From Bipolaris cookei (taxonomy: Eukaryota; Ascomycota; Dothideomycetes; Pleosporales; Pleosporaceae): a stretch of 64,000 bases of DNA. Positions within the stretch are counted from its first letter, which is position 1; each line of letters starts with the position of its first letter. The DNA lies in assembly GCA_002286855.1 (NCBI GenBank), contig NRSV01000021.1, positions 248,001-312,000 on the forward strand, read 5' to 3'. Of the stretch, positions 12,804 to 23,655 are shown piece by piece. The position numbers and the translations under genes are program-made. The notes beneath the pieces are model-generated. The model was given only the letters and a program-made list of their open reading frames with translations. It was not told where the DNA came from and did no database searches.

Positions 12804-13602
12804 TATTGATTGTGTGGATTTTGGCCGTATATTCTGACGGGTTCATTTTTTTCTTTTCGCCTTTTTCTATATTATACTGCATCTTTGTGCTTTGCTTTGC
12901 ACAAAAACCCACATATTCGATTGGGAACCTTACCTCTGCCTCTGTCTCTCTCTCTTTCTACTACACATATTCATGGCTAAGCAGGACGACGACAACAAAA
13001 AGAGAGAGCGCAAGAAAGAATCAAAAGCTGTTCGGCTTCACCTGGCGTACTTTCTTTCTTTCATTCATCTTGGGTAGCATCTGGATTCCTACTTATTATG
13101 GATTTTTCCTGTTTTTATGTTAAAGTCTCAAAGTTTTTGTTTTCTTTTTCCCTTTTCTCCTTTTCTTTTGCTTATACCCAATTGGCACTGGGAGAGTGTA
13201 CATTGCACACCTTGGCTTTTCTTCTTTTTCATTATATGGGCATGCGCGTGGGGGGCAGGCGTTTTCACACATTGTTTTCGATGGGTTTCTTGAAGCCAGG
13301 ATATGGGGACTGTGCTTTGTTTCTTTATTTTATATGTTTAAGTTGCAGGTATAGAAATGCCTCTTTGCCACTGCCAGATTAGTATTGAGGATGTCTAGCA
13401 AAAAAACAAGATTCAGAACAAAAGATATGCTGTGCCTTGGTCAAAGTGGCTTGTGTACATGTTCAAGTTGTTCATTTCATTGGACGTGTCTATTTCGTGA
13501 CTGGTATAGCTGGTATGTGGCAGCTGAACGATGGCGGAACCTGGAGTTCTACCGTCACTGCCATGGCCTAGGGACATGATAGCTGCTGCGACCAAGATGT
13601 TC
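12804..13602. other. Intergenic between convergent genes (3' UTRs)
   Basis: T-rich sequence between the JHD1 stop and the PRE2 stop. Long pyrimidine tracts (12845-12880, 13130-13230) fit 3' UTRs and polyadenylation regions. ORFs here, such as 12800-13123, are low-complexity Phe/Ser readings of T/C tracts and are not credible genes. Confidence 0.5.
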
Positions 13603-14628
13603 CTAGTCCAACGCGCTCGTAACATTGGAGAACTCGCCCTTCTTGAGCTTAGTCTCCCAGAAGATAGGGTTTGTGTCGTTGAATCCATGCTTGACCCATC
13701 CGTCTTCCTTGACGTGGTACAAGTTGATGAAACCTCCAGAGTATGCGTCTCGGTGGGTAGCAGCTAGAATACTCCTTCGACCCAGCTCGAGCGCCTCGTC
13801 ATCCTCAAGGTCATACTTGTACTGTGCATCGAGCACACCGTATGCGAATGTCTGACCGGAACCGACACAGAAGAGGTTGCCAGCTAGACGCGTGCCGTCA
13901 CTGTCGATGTAGTAGAGAGCGGGGCCTTCCTGCGGGGTCACACCAGCGCACATGGTTCCCTATGGAAGATTGTCAGGTGGATTGGGTAAAAGAGGAGTGC
14001 AGAATAACTCACCATACTCAGGCCCATGCCCTTGTAGGAGTAGACCAAGTTAGCTAGGATCTTAGACGCTGCGGCGACAGAGATGCGGCGCTTGTGTCGC
14101 AGTTCATGGAGACGGCATTGCATACCCAGGTACGCGAGCCAGTATTGGCAGTCCTATAACATGTCAGAAACCAGTCCGTCTCACATCATTGCCTCTGATA
14201 TAGTCCAGTACGTACAGCAGCGCCACCAGCCATGGTTCCCAACAAGCAACTGTTGATCTCAATGACCTTCTTGACCGTCTGACTCGCTATCCAGTTTCCA
14301 GCCGTGGCACGCGAGTCGGTAGCTACAATGATGCCGCCCTTGAAGCGGAAAGCGAGGGTTGTAGTACCGTGGGCAATCTTGATGGGGCAGTTGGGGTTGG
14401 AGTAGTCGTCCGTCATTGCGCGGAGCCATGATGCTGACTGCGTCACTGTCAGTACATGGACAGTTTGGGAAATTGATTCAGGGATATAGAGCGCACCTGA
14501 GCGACGGGTGGAAGGGCAAACTTGAGGGACAGCTCTGGGGCGCCGCTGTAGAGCTGCAACTGCTCCTCCTCGGACGGGCCCTCCTCCGTGTAAGCCGGTC
14601 GGCTGTACTGCGACACTAATGAGTCCAT
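13603..14628 (-). CDS. pre2: 20S proteasome subunit beta type-5 (chymotrypsin-like)
   Basis: Four exons on the minus strand: 14628-14497, 14437-14216, 14153-14013 and 13959-13603. All three introns (59, 62 and 53 nt) are phase 0 with clean GT..AG ends. The product is 283 aa, close to the 287 aa of yeast Pre2. The propeptide is about 68 residues and ends in HG before the mature TTTLAF terminus, so Thr69 is the catalytic Thr1. Asp17 (ATDSRATAG) and Lys33 (TVKKV) are in place. The later 'GMGLSMGTM' block is also conserved in beta5. It forms the chymotrypsin-like active site of the 20S core in cytosol and nucleus. ATG 14628 was chosen because an in-frame ATG seven codons upstream would give a less typical start. 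It is convergent with JHD1. Confidence 0.96.
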
Positions 14629-15901
14629 GACTGTGGCGAATGTGTGCACTGGCGACTATCAAAGGGTATCGAAAATGTGATTGAGAAGTCGCAGTGGGGT
14701 GGTGTTAGGCTGTTTGGAGTGGTGATGTGAGCTCTAAGCTCCGGCGTTGTCGGTAATGCCAAGGCTAGTCGCGTCCCAGCTGTTGCCTTCACCACTCACT
14801 TCGTCGCACCGTCTTCAACACCAAAAGCATCGTGGACTGTGCAGTTTCGGTATCGCTTTCGCATCGCCTTATGCTACTGGATATACTCGTATACAGCCAT
14901 CACTCACGTATCTTCAGCCTGTCTTTTAAGCCGGTCCGATGTCATCCACATGGTTACGCCCGTCTTTGCCTGTGTAGGCACCCATGACGCAGAGGACTTG
15001 TTTTTTACGATAGCACACAGCTCACATGGACAATACCGTGTCTTGCAAAACTGAAGAGATGGAATAAGGACGTAGTTGTTATGACGACACTCATCGCACC
15101 AGAGGCACGCGTACTGCACTACACGCCGACGTACTACCGCAGTGTGAGCTCAACTGCAAAGAAAGACATAGTCAACGACTTATTTACTAAGTCAAGTCCT
15201 ATCATATACGTCATCAGGGTCCACAAGGTCCTCCGCCGCAAGGCACAACAAACAAATGCTGTGGCTGAACCGTCACATGCCCGTCCGATTGAAACTCGAG
15301 GTCATCCAAGACAACGGCGGCAACCCACGCGCACATTTTCCGACCTCACCTCTTCTGTCACTCGCCCACCACACTAGAACACATGTTTGCATCTACCCCG
15401 TATGCAGGCACCGTCACTAATCATGCAGGCACTGCTTTTGCCCACATATGTCTTATTCGAACCCTGCCTTGCTTTCAGACGAGCCAGGCGCGTGGTAGCA
15501 CCGTCTGGCGCATGCGCCGTGGGACTAGCGGGTGACTGTTTAAGGCACAACAGTCATGATAGTAGGTATATACACAGAAAAAAAGGACGCCAAATCAAGA
15601 GAGAGGAGTTGACGAGAGAAGGTGGATACGATCATATGTACAGAAAAGGTCGTGTGCCAGTCTTAGAATAAGTAAAACAAGTACTCCCCTCATTGTTGAC
15701 AACTCTTCTTCCAAGTCTTCTGAATGCACCGTCCTCACTATCCAACGCCTTATCCATATTATCACCCTTCTCGTCCCCCGTCATCACACATTCCAGCTTT
15801 TTCACAAACTGCATATCACCGCCTCGCACCACCCGCACGTCTACACCCCCTCCCACGCATCGACTCCGGGGTTGATATCACCGCGCCCCGTCACAGCAAC
15901 A
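14629..15901. promoter_or_regulatory. Intergenic between divergent genes (PRE2 promoter side and orphan promoter)
   Basis: Holds the PRE2 upstream region on the left and the leader of the 15902 gene on the right. I saw no proteasome-type PACE element (GGTGGCAAA) near PRE2. Small ORFs (14747, 15081, 15387 and others) have no domain or splice support. Confidence 0.4.
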
Positions 15902-16810
15902 ATGTGTTGGGTCACCCTCACCCCGTCCAGAGGCAAAAAGAAAGGTTATCAGCCTACCTCGGATTCCTCTTGTGTGGAGGATATCGTTCGCGTACATCGT
16001 AACCCGGCGTCTCCACGTTTGACCAACGTGCGTATCAAGGCACCTAGTGTAGACGTCGAGGTAGACGAGAAACTCACTCACGCACATGTCTACCCTCACT
16101 TGCAGCATCACCACCGACATCCGCATCTCCATCCACTACACATGCACCCTATACACGGCGAGCACCATCTCGGCGTTAGTCTAGGTCTAGGCCACCAGCA
16201 CTACCGTGGCAACCTCGACATGTCTGAGACCTGGGACCCCAAGCTACGAGGTCAAGGGCGAAAACGATCAATCCCATCGCCATGTCCGCCTCCACCACTC
16301 TCAACATGTCATCCACCAGAACCAGAACCAGCACCAGCACCAGCACCAGCATCCCCTCCACCACCCTCTTGCTCCTCTTCCTCTTCACCACCCTCATCCC
16401 CCCCTTCAACAGCTCCGGCAGACACCTCTCCCCTCGCCCCGCCCAGCATCCCCCCCTTCACCCCCCGCAACCCAATCTACCGCACACAAGTCATCCAACC
16501 CACCTTCCCCCGCGACCGCGGCCCCGGCCCCAGTACCGTCCGCGAAACAACCCGCATAGCCCTGCGCACCAGCACCGGCAGCAACCAGCACCAGCAGCGC
16601 CGCCCCAGAAATAATCTCCGGAGAGTAGCAGGCTACCAGGTGCTTGGCCGCCAGGTGCCCTGGGACTGGGATTGCGTCAGTAGCACTGTCAGCAGCAGCA
16701 ATGCGGGAGCCGGCACCGCCGGCGGGACCAGAGGCAAGTGGGTGAGGCGGAAGAGCGGGGGAGCGGGACTCGTGTATCCACCGTTTGGGGATGCGGAGAA
16801 GTGGATGTGA
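15902..16810 (+). CDS. Hypothetical His/Pro-rich protein
   Basis: Single-exon ORF of 302 aa from ATG 15902, which sits in a good context (CAACAATG). The frame also has an ATG ten codons upstream. The first 60 residues are ordinary in composition and start MCWVTLTP followed by a basic patch. Then come a histidine-rich segment (about residues 65-100, many HH/HPH), a Pro/Ala/Ser low-complexity region partly coded by a CCAGCA-type hexamer repeat near 16318-16350, and a G-rich-coded, Arg/Gly-rich C-terminus. No domain is recognised. Several overlapping frames are also open because of the repeats, so the downstream part could be spliced differently. It may be real because the ORF is long, but function is unknown. 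Confidence 0.45.
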   Translation: MCWVTLTPSRGKKKGYQPTSDSSCVEDIVRVHRNPASPRLTNVRIKAPSVDVEVDEKLTHAHVYPHLQHHHRHPHLHPLHMHPIHGEHHLGVSLGLGHQHYRGNLDMSETWDPKLRGQGRKRSIPSPCPPPPLSTCHPPEPEPAPAPAPASPPPPSCSSSSSPPSSPPSTAPADTSPLAPPSIPPFTPRNPIYRTQVIQPTFPRDRGPGPSTVRETTRIALRTSTGSNQHQQRRPRNNLRRVAGYQVLGRQVPWDWDCVSSTVSSSNAGAGTAGGTRGKWVRRKSGGAGLVYPPFGDAEKWM

Positions 16811-17922
16811 GATGTGCGTTGAAAGGAGGGAAATGGGAAAGTGCCATTGAAAGAGGCGCATCATGCTAGGCTACTAGGCTAAGCTAGGTCTGGGTCTAGG
16901 TTTTGGCGTGCGGGAGGGAAAGAGGAGGGGAGATCACCAAACCGACGAATCACGACGACTTTCTTCTCCTTTGTTTGAATCTCTGTTTCATTTATCATGG
17001 TTGTAATCTTCTTTTTTTCTTTTGTTCTCCTTAAATTGATGTTGAGTGTATATACTTGCATTGCGTAATGCACTAAGCTATCCCATAACACTCAAATTTA
17101 GGCTCCTATAACCAATACCCATTATATCGCTATTCAAAACTTCTTTCGTATGTACCTGGCACCAGCCTATTGTCTGAGGCATAAACTTCGCTCTCTCGTG
17201 TCGCGAGACCTCTTAGGGGTCCTTGGATCTTGGCTCTGGGTCATGTGTGTGCATGTGTGCCACACTAGGATAACAAGACTTTGAACAAACATTTCCCATT
17301 AACGACATACCTGCCTTGTTCGTGTGGCATAAAGCGATGCTATGCAAGCACCTACTACATGAAGCAGCGCTAGCCCTACGGGTGCAGATCAACCGCATCC
17401 AACCTGACAAATCCGCGCCATAAAACCTCGTGTCTAGCGTTTCACCACATTGCCTCAGATTGAGGCCATGCCTTGGCAGCTTGCGCTAAGTTGTCGCTAA
17501 CATCGTATGATTATACGCGGTAAGAAAGGGGAAAAGGGAGGGGAATGGGAGAGCGGGGGATCAAAGGGAACAGGCTTTTTGCTTGTTTGTTCTTGCATGT
17601 ATCGTACATCGATATCTTTGATTGCAATTCGGGGTGAAATAGGGGGTATTTTTGCGCTACAAAAAATATAGGATATCGGGACAGTATATGTTACAGGTAA
17701 AAGCTCGCTATGCAGGTTGTCATGATGACAATGATCGTGGGTGGAAACATGAACAAATCAGAAATGAAGGAGGTGATGGAACCCGCGGAATACTTCCTGC
17801 CATCGGTTGAAAAGAAAGTGATCATCGAGCGCGTATCTGCTAACAAGGTATTACGTCTTGTGCGTATCTTAACAGCAGTGTGACAAGTCATCTTTTTGTA
17901 CTGGAAATCTCAATATTTGTCG
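16811..17922. other. Intergenic, about 1.1 kb between convergent genes
   Basis: No credible coding sequence. It contains T-rich stretches near 17005-17030 and 17575-17600 and an AT-rich region at 17655-17700, compatible with 3' UTRs of the two flanking genes. Confidence 0.4.
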
Positions 17923-19953
17923 TCATCCCCCTGAATTCGGACCCCACGAGGGTCTTGTGTTGTCTGTCGGCAACGGCGGATTATTGGAAGCACCGTTTCC
18001 AGCAGTGCTGTACCAATTATTCACGCTACTCCTTCGTTTAGTTCGCGTAGGTTGCCTGCTGATGCCGCCGAATCCAAGGACTTCGGGTCGGTCAAGATCG
18101 AATGGATCAGACTGTCGAATCGTTCGACGAGCAGGCGTAACCGGTGTGAACATGCTGGTTGCGGGTCTGCTCGGTCCTGGTTCTCCGAAAAACATGCCGG
18201 AATCACGGGTGGCGAAAGTCGAGTTTGCATCGAAAGTCGCAGTCGGATTGAAACTTGGCAACGCCATGGAAGAGCGTTGGCGGTGATGTTGTGGCAATAC
18301 GGCTTGGTTTGGTAGCGGCGGTACATTAGGTGGGTCGTTAAGCGGATTTGCTGTGGGGTAAAGAGACCACGTAGTATGCGAGCTCTGCCCTGAAATCGAG
18401 CTTATCGCGCGTTGGTGAGTGTAAGCTGGTCCTCTCTCCCGCGTTGGTGCGGCTGGCGGTGGATCATAAACGGATGCGAATGGATCTCTTGGTTCAGGAT
18501 CCGCAGTAGCTGCAGGAACCTGGGGCGTAGCAGGTGTGCTCTTTGGATCGGGGTTGAGTATCAAAAGCGGATGCATCTGCTGTGGGTCTGCGAATGGGTT
18601 TGGTGTGCCTGTATCCTCTGCGATGTCAGGAAATCGATAGGCAGATATACTGCTGGGCTTTTTGCGAAGTAGATTCCTCTCGCTCTTCTTGCTTGATATG
18701 CTGCCGCTGGAGCCTGCGCGCCTGTGTGGGTATGCACCTTGTGGCTCACTACTTGATCGAATCCGTCCATTAGAGTCTCTTGAGTATACCGAGTCCGCAC
18801 TGGCCTTCGGGACATGCCGTTGATAAGGGTTTGGGGCGGATCCGGTTTGGCTTCCTTTCAGCCTTGCAACAAATGCTCCTAGCCCAGTCGGTATTGTCCT
18901 GAGCCTTGATAGCAAACTTGAGTCACTTTGTCTCTTCTCATTCCACCTTATTGGCTTCGACTTTCGCTTACGCAGGCAGAGAAAGAGCAGCCCAACAATC
19001 AGAGCCAGCGCCGCAATGCCTCCAAAAACACCCCCCAAAATACCAGCAAGGTTCGCATTGGAACCTAGAGTCAAGGGACTATCATCATTGGAGGATCCCT
19101 GACCTGGTGCGATGATTCCAGCAGACCCTTCGTTAGACTCTCCTGCAGACCCTGCAAGTGGGGAGCCTGTCAGCCGTGGCTGGTCTACGGCTGGTGCAGT
19201 GATGGATGAGTGTGGGCTTGTGTCAGACTCCAGAGGAACTGCTGGATTTGTGTTCACAGAGACTGAAGTGCCAGATGCAGGCAGCGCAGTGGGTCTGGCC
19301 GGTGCGCTCGAAACTTCAACGGGTGATGGAGGAGCAACTCCTGATGTTGGGTTAGAGTTTGTTGGTATGGAGTCAGGAGTAGCAGATAGTGGATCACGAT
19401 TATTTGGTGATTCCTGTGTAGGAGCTGGTGCCACCACAGGAGTTTGCAAGGGCACTTCAACCGTAGCTATGGCTCCTATTGGTTGCTCCTGAGCAGCCGT
19501 TTCTGGGCCTGAAGACGGAAGAGCAAGCGGTACTACGCGCGCAAAAGATGATGTAAGGACTGTACTAAGCGTACCTGTCGACGATGTTCCTGCTACCGTA
19601 TCCACTGTGGGTGAGGTGGTACTAGTAGGTGGTTGCTGTGGTGCCTGTTCCGGGGGTGGGGATGGTGTGGATAAGGGAGCCGGCGGCGGTGGCGGCTGTG
19701 ATGATGGTGATAATGATGATGGTGGCGGTGGTGGGGGTGATGGAGGGGGGGGGGGTGGAGGGAGAGAAGAAGCCTGAGCAGTAGTCGTTTGTATCTGTGG
19801 CGCTGGTTGAGAGGTTGTAGAAGTGGAGGCTATGAGTTGGGCAGAGGTCACAACGGTGGCTGGAGTTGTTGGAGTTGTGGCTGCGACCCGGGCGCGAGAA
19901 CGCGTACACCGTCTCCCATTGACGGTTGTAATCGACTCTGGTGGAGAGGCCAT
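17923..19953 (-). CDS. Single-pass membrane protein with Pro/Ser/Thr-rich outer domain
   Basis: Single-exon ORF of 676 aa. Residues 1-310 are Pro/Ser/Thr/Ala-rich, with polyproline runs near residues 65-100, and look like a heavily O-glycosylatable stalk. One transmembrane helix (about 311-333, rich in G/A/L/V) is followed directly by a positive stop-transfer cluster (LRKRKSKP). The remaining 340 residues are Ser/Pro-rich, disordered and basic, as in a cytoplasmic tail with many possible phosphorylation sites. The layout resembles fungal cell-wall sensors or WSC/Mid2-like proteins, but there is no WSC or other Cys-rich domain and no classical N-terminal signal peptide, so the true start or a missing 5' exon is in doubt. 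Function is unknown. Confidence 0.7.
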   Translation of the reverse strand: MASPPESITTVNGRRCTRSRARVAATTPTTPATVVTSAQLIASTSTTSQPAPQIQTTTAQASSLPPPPPPPSPPPPPPSSLSPSSQPPPPPAPLSTPSPPPEQAPQQPPTSTTSPTVDTVAGTSSTGTLSTVLTSSFARVVPLALPSSGPETAAQEQPIGAIATVEVPLQTPVVAPAPTQESPNNRDPLSATPDSIPTNSNPTSGVAPPSPVEVSSAPARPTALPASGTSVSVNTNPAVPLESDTSPHSSITAPAVDQPRLTGSPLAGSAGESNEGSAGIIAPGQGSSNDDSPLTLGSNANLAGILGGVFGGIAALALIVGLLFLCLRKRKSKPIRWNEKRQSDSSLLSRLRTIPTGLGAFVARLKGSQTGSAPNPYQRHVPKASADSVYSRDSNGRIRSSSEPQGAYPHRRAGSSGSISSKKSERNLLRKKPSSISAYRFPDIAEDTGTPNPFADPQQMHPLLILNPDPKSTPATPQVPAATADPEPRDPFASVYDPPPAAPTRERGPAYTHQRAISSISGQSSHTTWSLYPTANPLNDPPNVPPLPNQAVLPQHHRQRSSMALPSFNPTATFDANSTFATRDSGMFFGEPGPSRPATSMFTPVTPARRTIRQSDPFDLDRPEVLGFGGISRQPTRTKRRSSVNNWYSTAGNGASNNPPLPTDNTRPSWGPNSGG

Positions 19954-20937
19954 TCGAGCGTTAAGTCATAGAAAGACACGCAGGTAAGAACGCAAAGAAA
20001 GGGATTAAGAGAAAACAATACTAGGCGCCGCGGACGCTCTGCGCATGTTAACCCGGGAAATGGGAATGTCACTGTATGTGGTAGTGGACAAATAATGAAC
20101 AAAGAGAAAACGCTGTAGTAATTAGAAGAGCAACCGGGTATTCGTCAACCGTTGGTATACCATGGTGCGCTTGTAGCCGTCTGAAACGCGGGCGGCTTCA
20201 TGTCGCGCCTCGAACAGGACATGAAGCGCCGTAGGCTTCGCAGTTTCTGAACAGCGGTAGCCTCGCCGTCTCAGCACACAGACTAGCCACTTGATGTGAG
20301 ATGCTGGCAGCCGTCATAGCGGCCATGGCAATGGCTATGTTAGCTGGCGATGAGAATTGTGGTTGAGGGGCAGAGGGGCAGAGGGGCAGAGAGCAAGAGG
20401 CGCCCTTGCCCCTCTCGCTGGATAGTCGAGGGACGACTGGCCGTGCTTCCGCTACTAGCACGTGACTCACTCCCTTCCTCCACCATGGCAGCACGCTCAA
20501 CCCAATGGGCCATGCCATAGCACACCTACTCCAGACAAGACGGCGTTCTGATTGCAAGCATCTTTCTCAGCACCTGCCCAACCGAGTCAGGCGCATCGGA
20601 CGACCTTTACATATCAACGGTCTTGGAGCCAGGTAGCGCCCACAAGGAGTCTTGCTAGTACCTGGTAGCCAAGCCAACGACACGACAAGCACAGCAGCTG
20701 TCAGAAGCCGTGATCCGGTGTCCATTACTCCTCGAGGTGGCTTGGTATGCATCACGATTGCATGCCCGTCAACATCCATTGTCTGTGGCATGCACATGTG
20801 GAGACGCTGGTACCCTGGATGCGCACGTCCGGTTTAGGGATCCGCGGCCACCACTCCATCTCGACGTTGGCAGCTCCTTGACCTTCTCTTCCCTGAGTCG
20901 AGGGTCGCGCGAGGCCCAATTGCATAAGCACACAGCC
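19954..20937. promoter_or_regulatory. Intergenic between divergent genes
   Basis: Shared upstream region of the membrane protein (minus) and the 20938 gene (plus). A short tandem of a GGGGCAGA-type unit lies at about 20368-20392. No coding sequence is supported. Confidence 0.4.
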
Positions 20938-23183
20938 ATGTTCGCCTTCAGCGGTAAGTATCGTCTATTTGTGTTCCCCTCCCTCCCTGTTGTTTCCTTG
21001 GGGGGGCTTCACGTGGGCGCATGCCGATGGCCAGTTTGCATGTCCCAAACACATGTCCCTCACCCAACAGCATTACCCATCATCTCGACACAGCACCAAG
21101 CACTCTGTGAAGCCCAGTGTATACGCCAACTTGTTTCCTACTCGCTCTGAACCTCTTCGGATGCCGGGCTGCAAGTTGCGCTGCACGCGCTCGTCTGTTT
21201 GTTGGACATTTCACACATGTTTCGTCTGAGACATGTAGTGCACGTGCAATATAGTCGCTGATACAGGGCGTTCTTCCATAGGAAACCTACTGGCGGGGCA
21301 ATATGACACGCAGAAACAGAGGTCGCCTCCACCGAAACCGACACCCGTCACGTTTCCTGCTCTCCACCCGCCCGAGCCGTCAACACAAGCACCACCAGCT
21401 TCGTGGTCCCAGCCAGGTGCCAGGATAACGGACCATTTTCTGCGACTGAAGAAGCCCTCCGATGTCAGTGAGGAAACCCTGGCCTTGCTAAATGTCACGT
21501 TTCAGCCAGAAAGTGACCTGGAAACATTCCTTTCGTCCCTGTCAAACAACGCAGAGTTGTTCCTGCCTCCCAGATCCTGGTTTGACAGCCCTGGAGAACA
21601 ACAGTCGTCCTCAAATACTGGAACTACTACTAAAATTCTGAGCAATGGTAGAAAAGCACCGGAGCAGCGTGACTTCTTTGTCCGTTCAAGAGAATTGTTC
21701 TTCAATAACGCCGATGCTTTCTCTACCCTCACACGCAAAGGGTGTGGAAGTCAACCACCACTTCGACTGGCTCATTTCCGGAAATTCTGGGAAGGACTTG
21801 ATAATCTAGCCTACTATTGGGACACATCTTTGGACGAGTACTTGCCGCCAGCGCAAGGAGCAAACAGTGATGAACGAACAGCCTCCAACCCCCTGTTGGG
21901 ATCCACAGATACCAATCCCCAAGAGGCCTCGGGTGAAACTGACCCACAGAAGGTACCTGCACCCAATTCAGAGCCCTGCATGCTTGGCACAGAGGAGCCT
22001 CGAAAGAAGGCAAAGGTGGGAGACACTAGAGGTGAGAAGCAGTCGATATACGTTCAAAGTCACAACGGTTCTGGAAGAGACCTGTCGAATGAATCGGCAC
22101 ATCCAGAACGCATACATCGAAACAATGTTGAGCCGCTTGGAACCCCAAGGGGCACTAACAAAAAGGCCGAGGGTGCGCCAGCCGATGTTCCTCGAGGCAC
22201 CTATAGAGGCTATCGTGTAGGCAATGGGACTGGGATGCCTGACCAGTATCGCATTGAGTGCGTGCGTTCTTTCCTAGAGCCTATTGCGTGGGCTTTTGGT
22301 GTGACACTCTTTCCACATCGCCGTCCGCCTGTGCTCACGATCGAACACATTCGATTTCCGGTCCGTATGAGCTCTGTAGCTTGGCGCGGCCCTCAAGACA
22401 GAATCAAGGCTAGGCAGGGTTACTTGGAAGGTCCTGTACTAGGTATGCAGTGCCGAGCCGACGTCAACTTTGGAGCAACCGGAAGACTAGAAGCCCAGTC
22501 CACTCTAGATGCTGTAAGAGAACTAGGAGGCCTGCTGTTGCTCGCACAAGAGAGAGCTAGAGAAGGCAAATGTGAACAGAGAGCGGGCGAGGGCAGATGG
22601 TGGACGACCAAAGAGCGCTGGGGTGGAGGCCCTGGAGGCGAAGTTGGTGAGGCTATAGGAGCTGCTGAGATCCTTGAAAAGGACACAGTTTCCAAGCCAG
22701 AAGAGAAGCCTGTTGAGAGAAATCGAGACGGGTCTAAAGCTCGTCGGAGGCCAACACCAGCTGAAGTCTGGAAGACACTGCGACCTGGAAATCCGCTCTG
22801 GGACCCAAAGGTCACATACGAGGCGATTGGCAAAGACAGAAGTGTCGCATGGGATGATGTAGGGTTCCGTGCAACAGCTTTACAAGGCTCTATTCGCTAA
22901 TCAGACACCCCAGGTATTCATGGTATCGTCATTGAACCACCACATTAGCTTGTTAAGGCTTCGCATACATCCTGCATATCTGGAGCTTATCACCGAAGGC
23001 AGACTCCCTATTGAGACGCCACCAGAATCTGACTGGTGCTCGCCAAAATTACAGAGAACAAGATGGTTTGACTTGTTCAACATTGAGGACCGCGCTGAAG
23101 CTATGAGAGGGGTTTGGGGCATCATGTCCTATCTCATGCGCACAGACAGCGCTAGCCATGAAAATGCTGGTATGAGTGAATGA
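20938..23183 (+). CDS. Conserved-looking protein of unknown function
   Basis: Proposed exons 20938-20953, 21282-22858 and 22914-23183, giving 620 aa. Intron 2 (22859-22913) has GTAGGG, CTAAT and CAG, and joins two long open frames at phase 0. It is needed because the 5' frame stops at 22900. Intron 1 (328 nt, GTAAGT..TAG) is long for this genome and follows only five codons. It is supported by frame consistency and by the lack of a better ATG. The N-terminal 330 residues are partly disordered. The best-structured part is residues about 350-430, with a YRGYRVGNGTG start and an EPIAWAFGVTLFPHRRPP stretch, and the last 90 residues after intron 2. No known domain is recognised and no catalytic motif is seen. 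Confidence 0.7.
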
Positions 23184-23193
23184 TGTAATTCCG

Positions 23194-23655
23194 TCATTGG
23201 TATGCCACGTACATATTTCTCAGACCGTCGACAAGGTCGTAATGCAGATTCAAGTGGAATAGATGGCAGACACCGTGTTGGGGTGTCATCAAGCTCAGGA
23301 GGGGCACCGGAACTCTATACCGGATTGAAATGTCACAGACTACTTGAAAGCCATACCAGATGCACCTAACACCTTCTTCTAGTCTATAACGCCCTCTGTT
23401 CATCAATATGAGACGTCGGTCTAGATCTTCAACGACTAACAAGTTTCCCGTGTCACGATCCATTCCAACAGTGTTAGCCGGCGTGCATGCTTCACAGATT
23501 GTACTAACCCATCCTGGCTTGAAACAAAAGGTGAGGTTTTCTTTAGTAAGAGTTGTTGGGCAAAAGCACAGGAAAGAGGTAGAACAAGACCACGAGAAAT
23601 TGTGCAACAATGCAAGCACAACCATGATATGATTGGCCTGGTCCATGTGAAGCAT
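23194..23655 (-). CDS. Candidate small Cys-containing protein (weak)
   Basis: An uninterrupted 153-aa ORF just 3' of, and convergent with, the preceding gene. A hydrophobic stretch near the N-terminus (MVVLALLHNF, starting at residue 11) could serve as a signal peptide, and about nine cysteines follow. There is no domain, no intron evidence and no clear codon bias. It could equally be a chance ORF in the 3' UTR of the neighbour. Confidence 0.22.
   Translation of the reverse strand: MLHMDQANHIMVVLALLHNFSWSCSTSFLCFCPTTLTKENLTFCFKPGWVSTICEACTPANTVGMDRDTGNLLVVEDLDRRLILMNRGRYRLEEGVRCIWYGFQVVCDISIRYRVPVPLLSLMTPQHGVCHLFHLNLHYDLVDGLRNMYVAYQ

Noticed and set aside
12800..13382. Phe/Ser-rich ORFs between JHD1 and PRE2
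   Set aside because: They are translations of T/C tracts in the 3' UTR region, without a domain or codon signal.
15450..15470. GGTTCGAAT on the minus strand as a tRNA B-box
   Set aside because: The final CC of the box is missing, and no A-box or cloverleaf is found at the right distance.
20362..20395. GGGGCAGA tandem as a functional repeat
   Set aside because: Only about three copies; it is ordinary low-complexity sequence in a promoter region.
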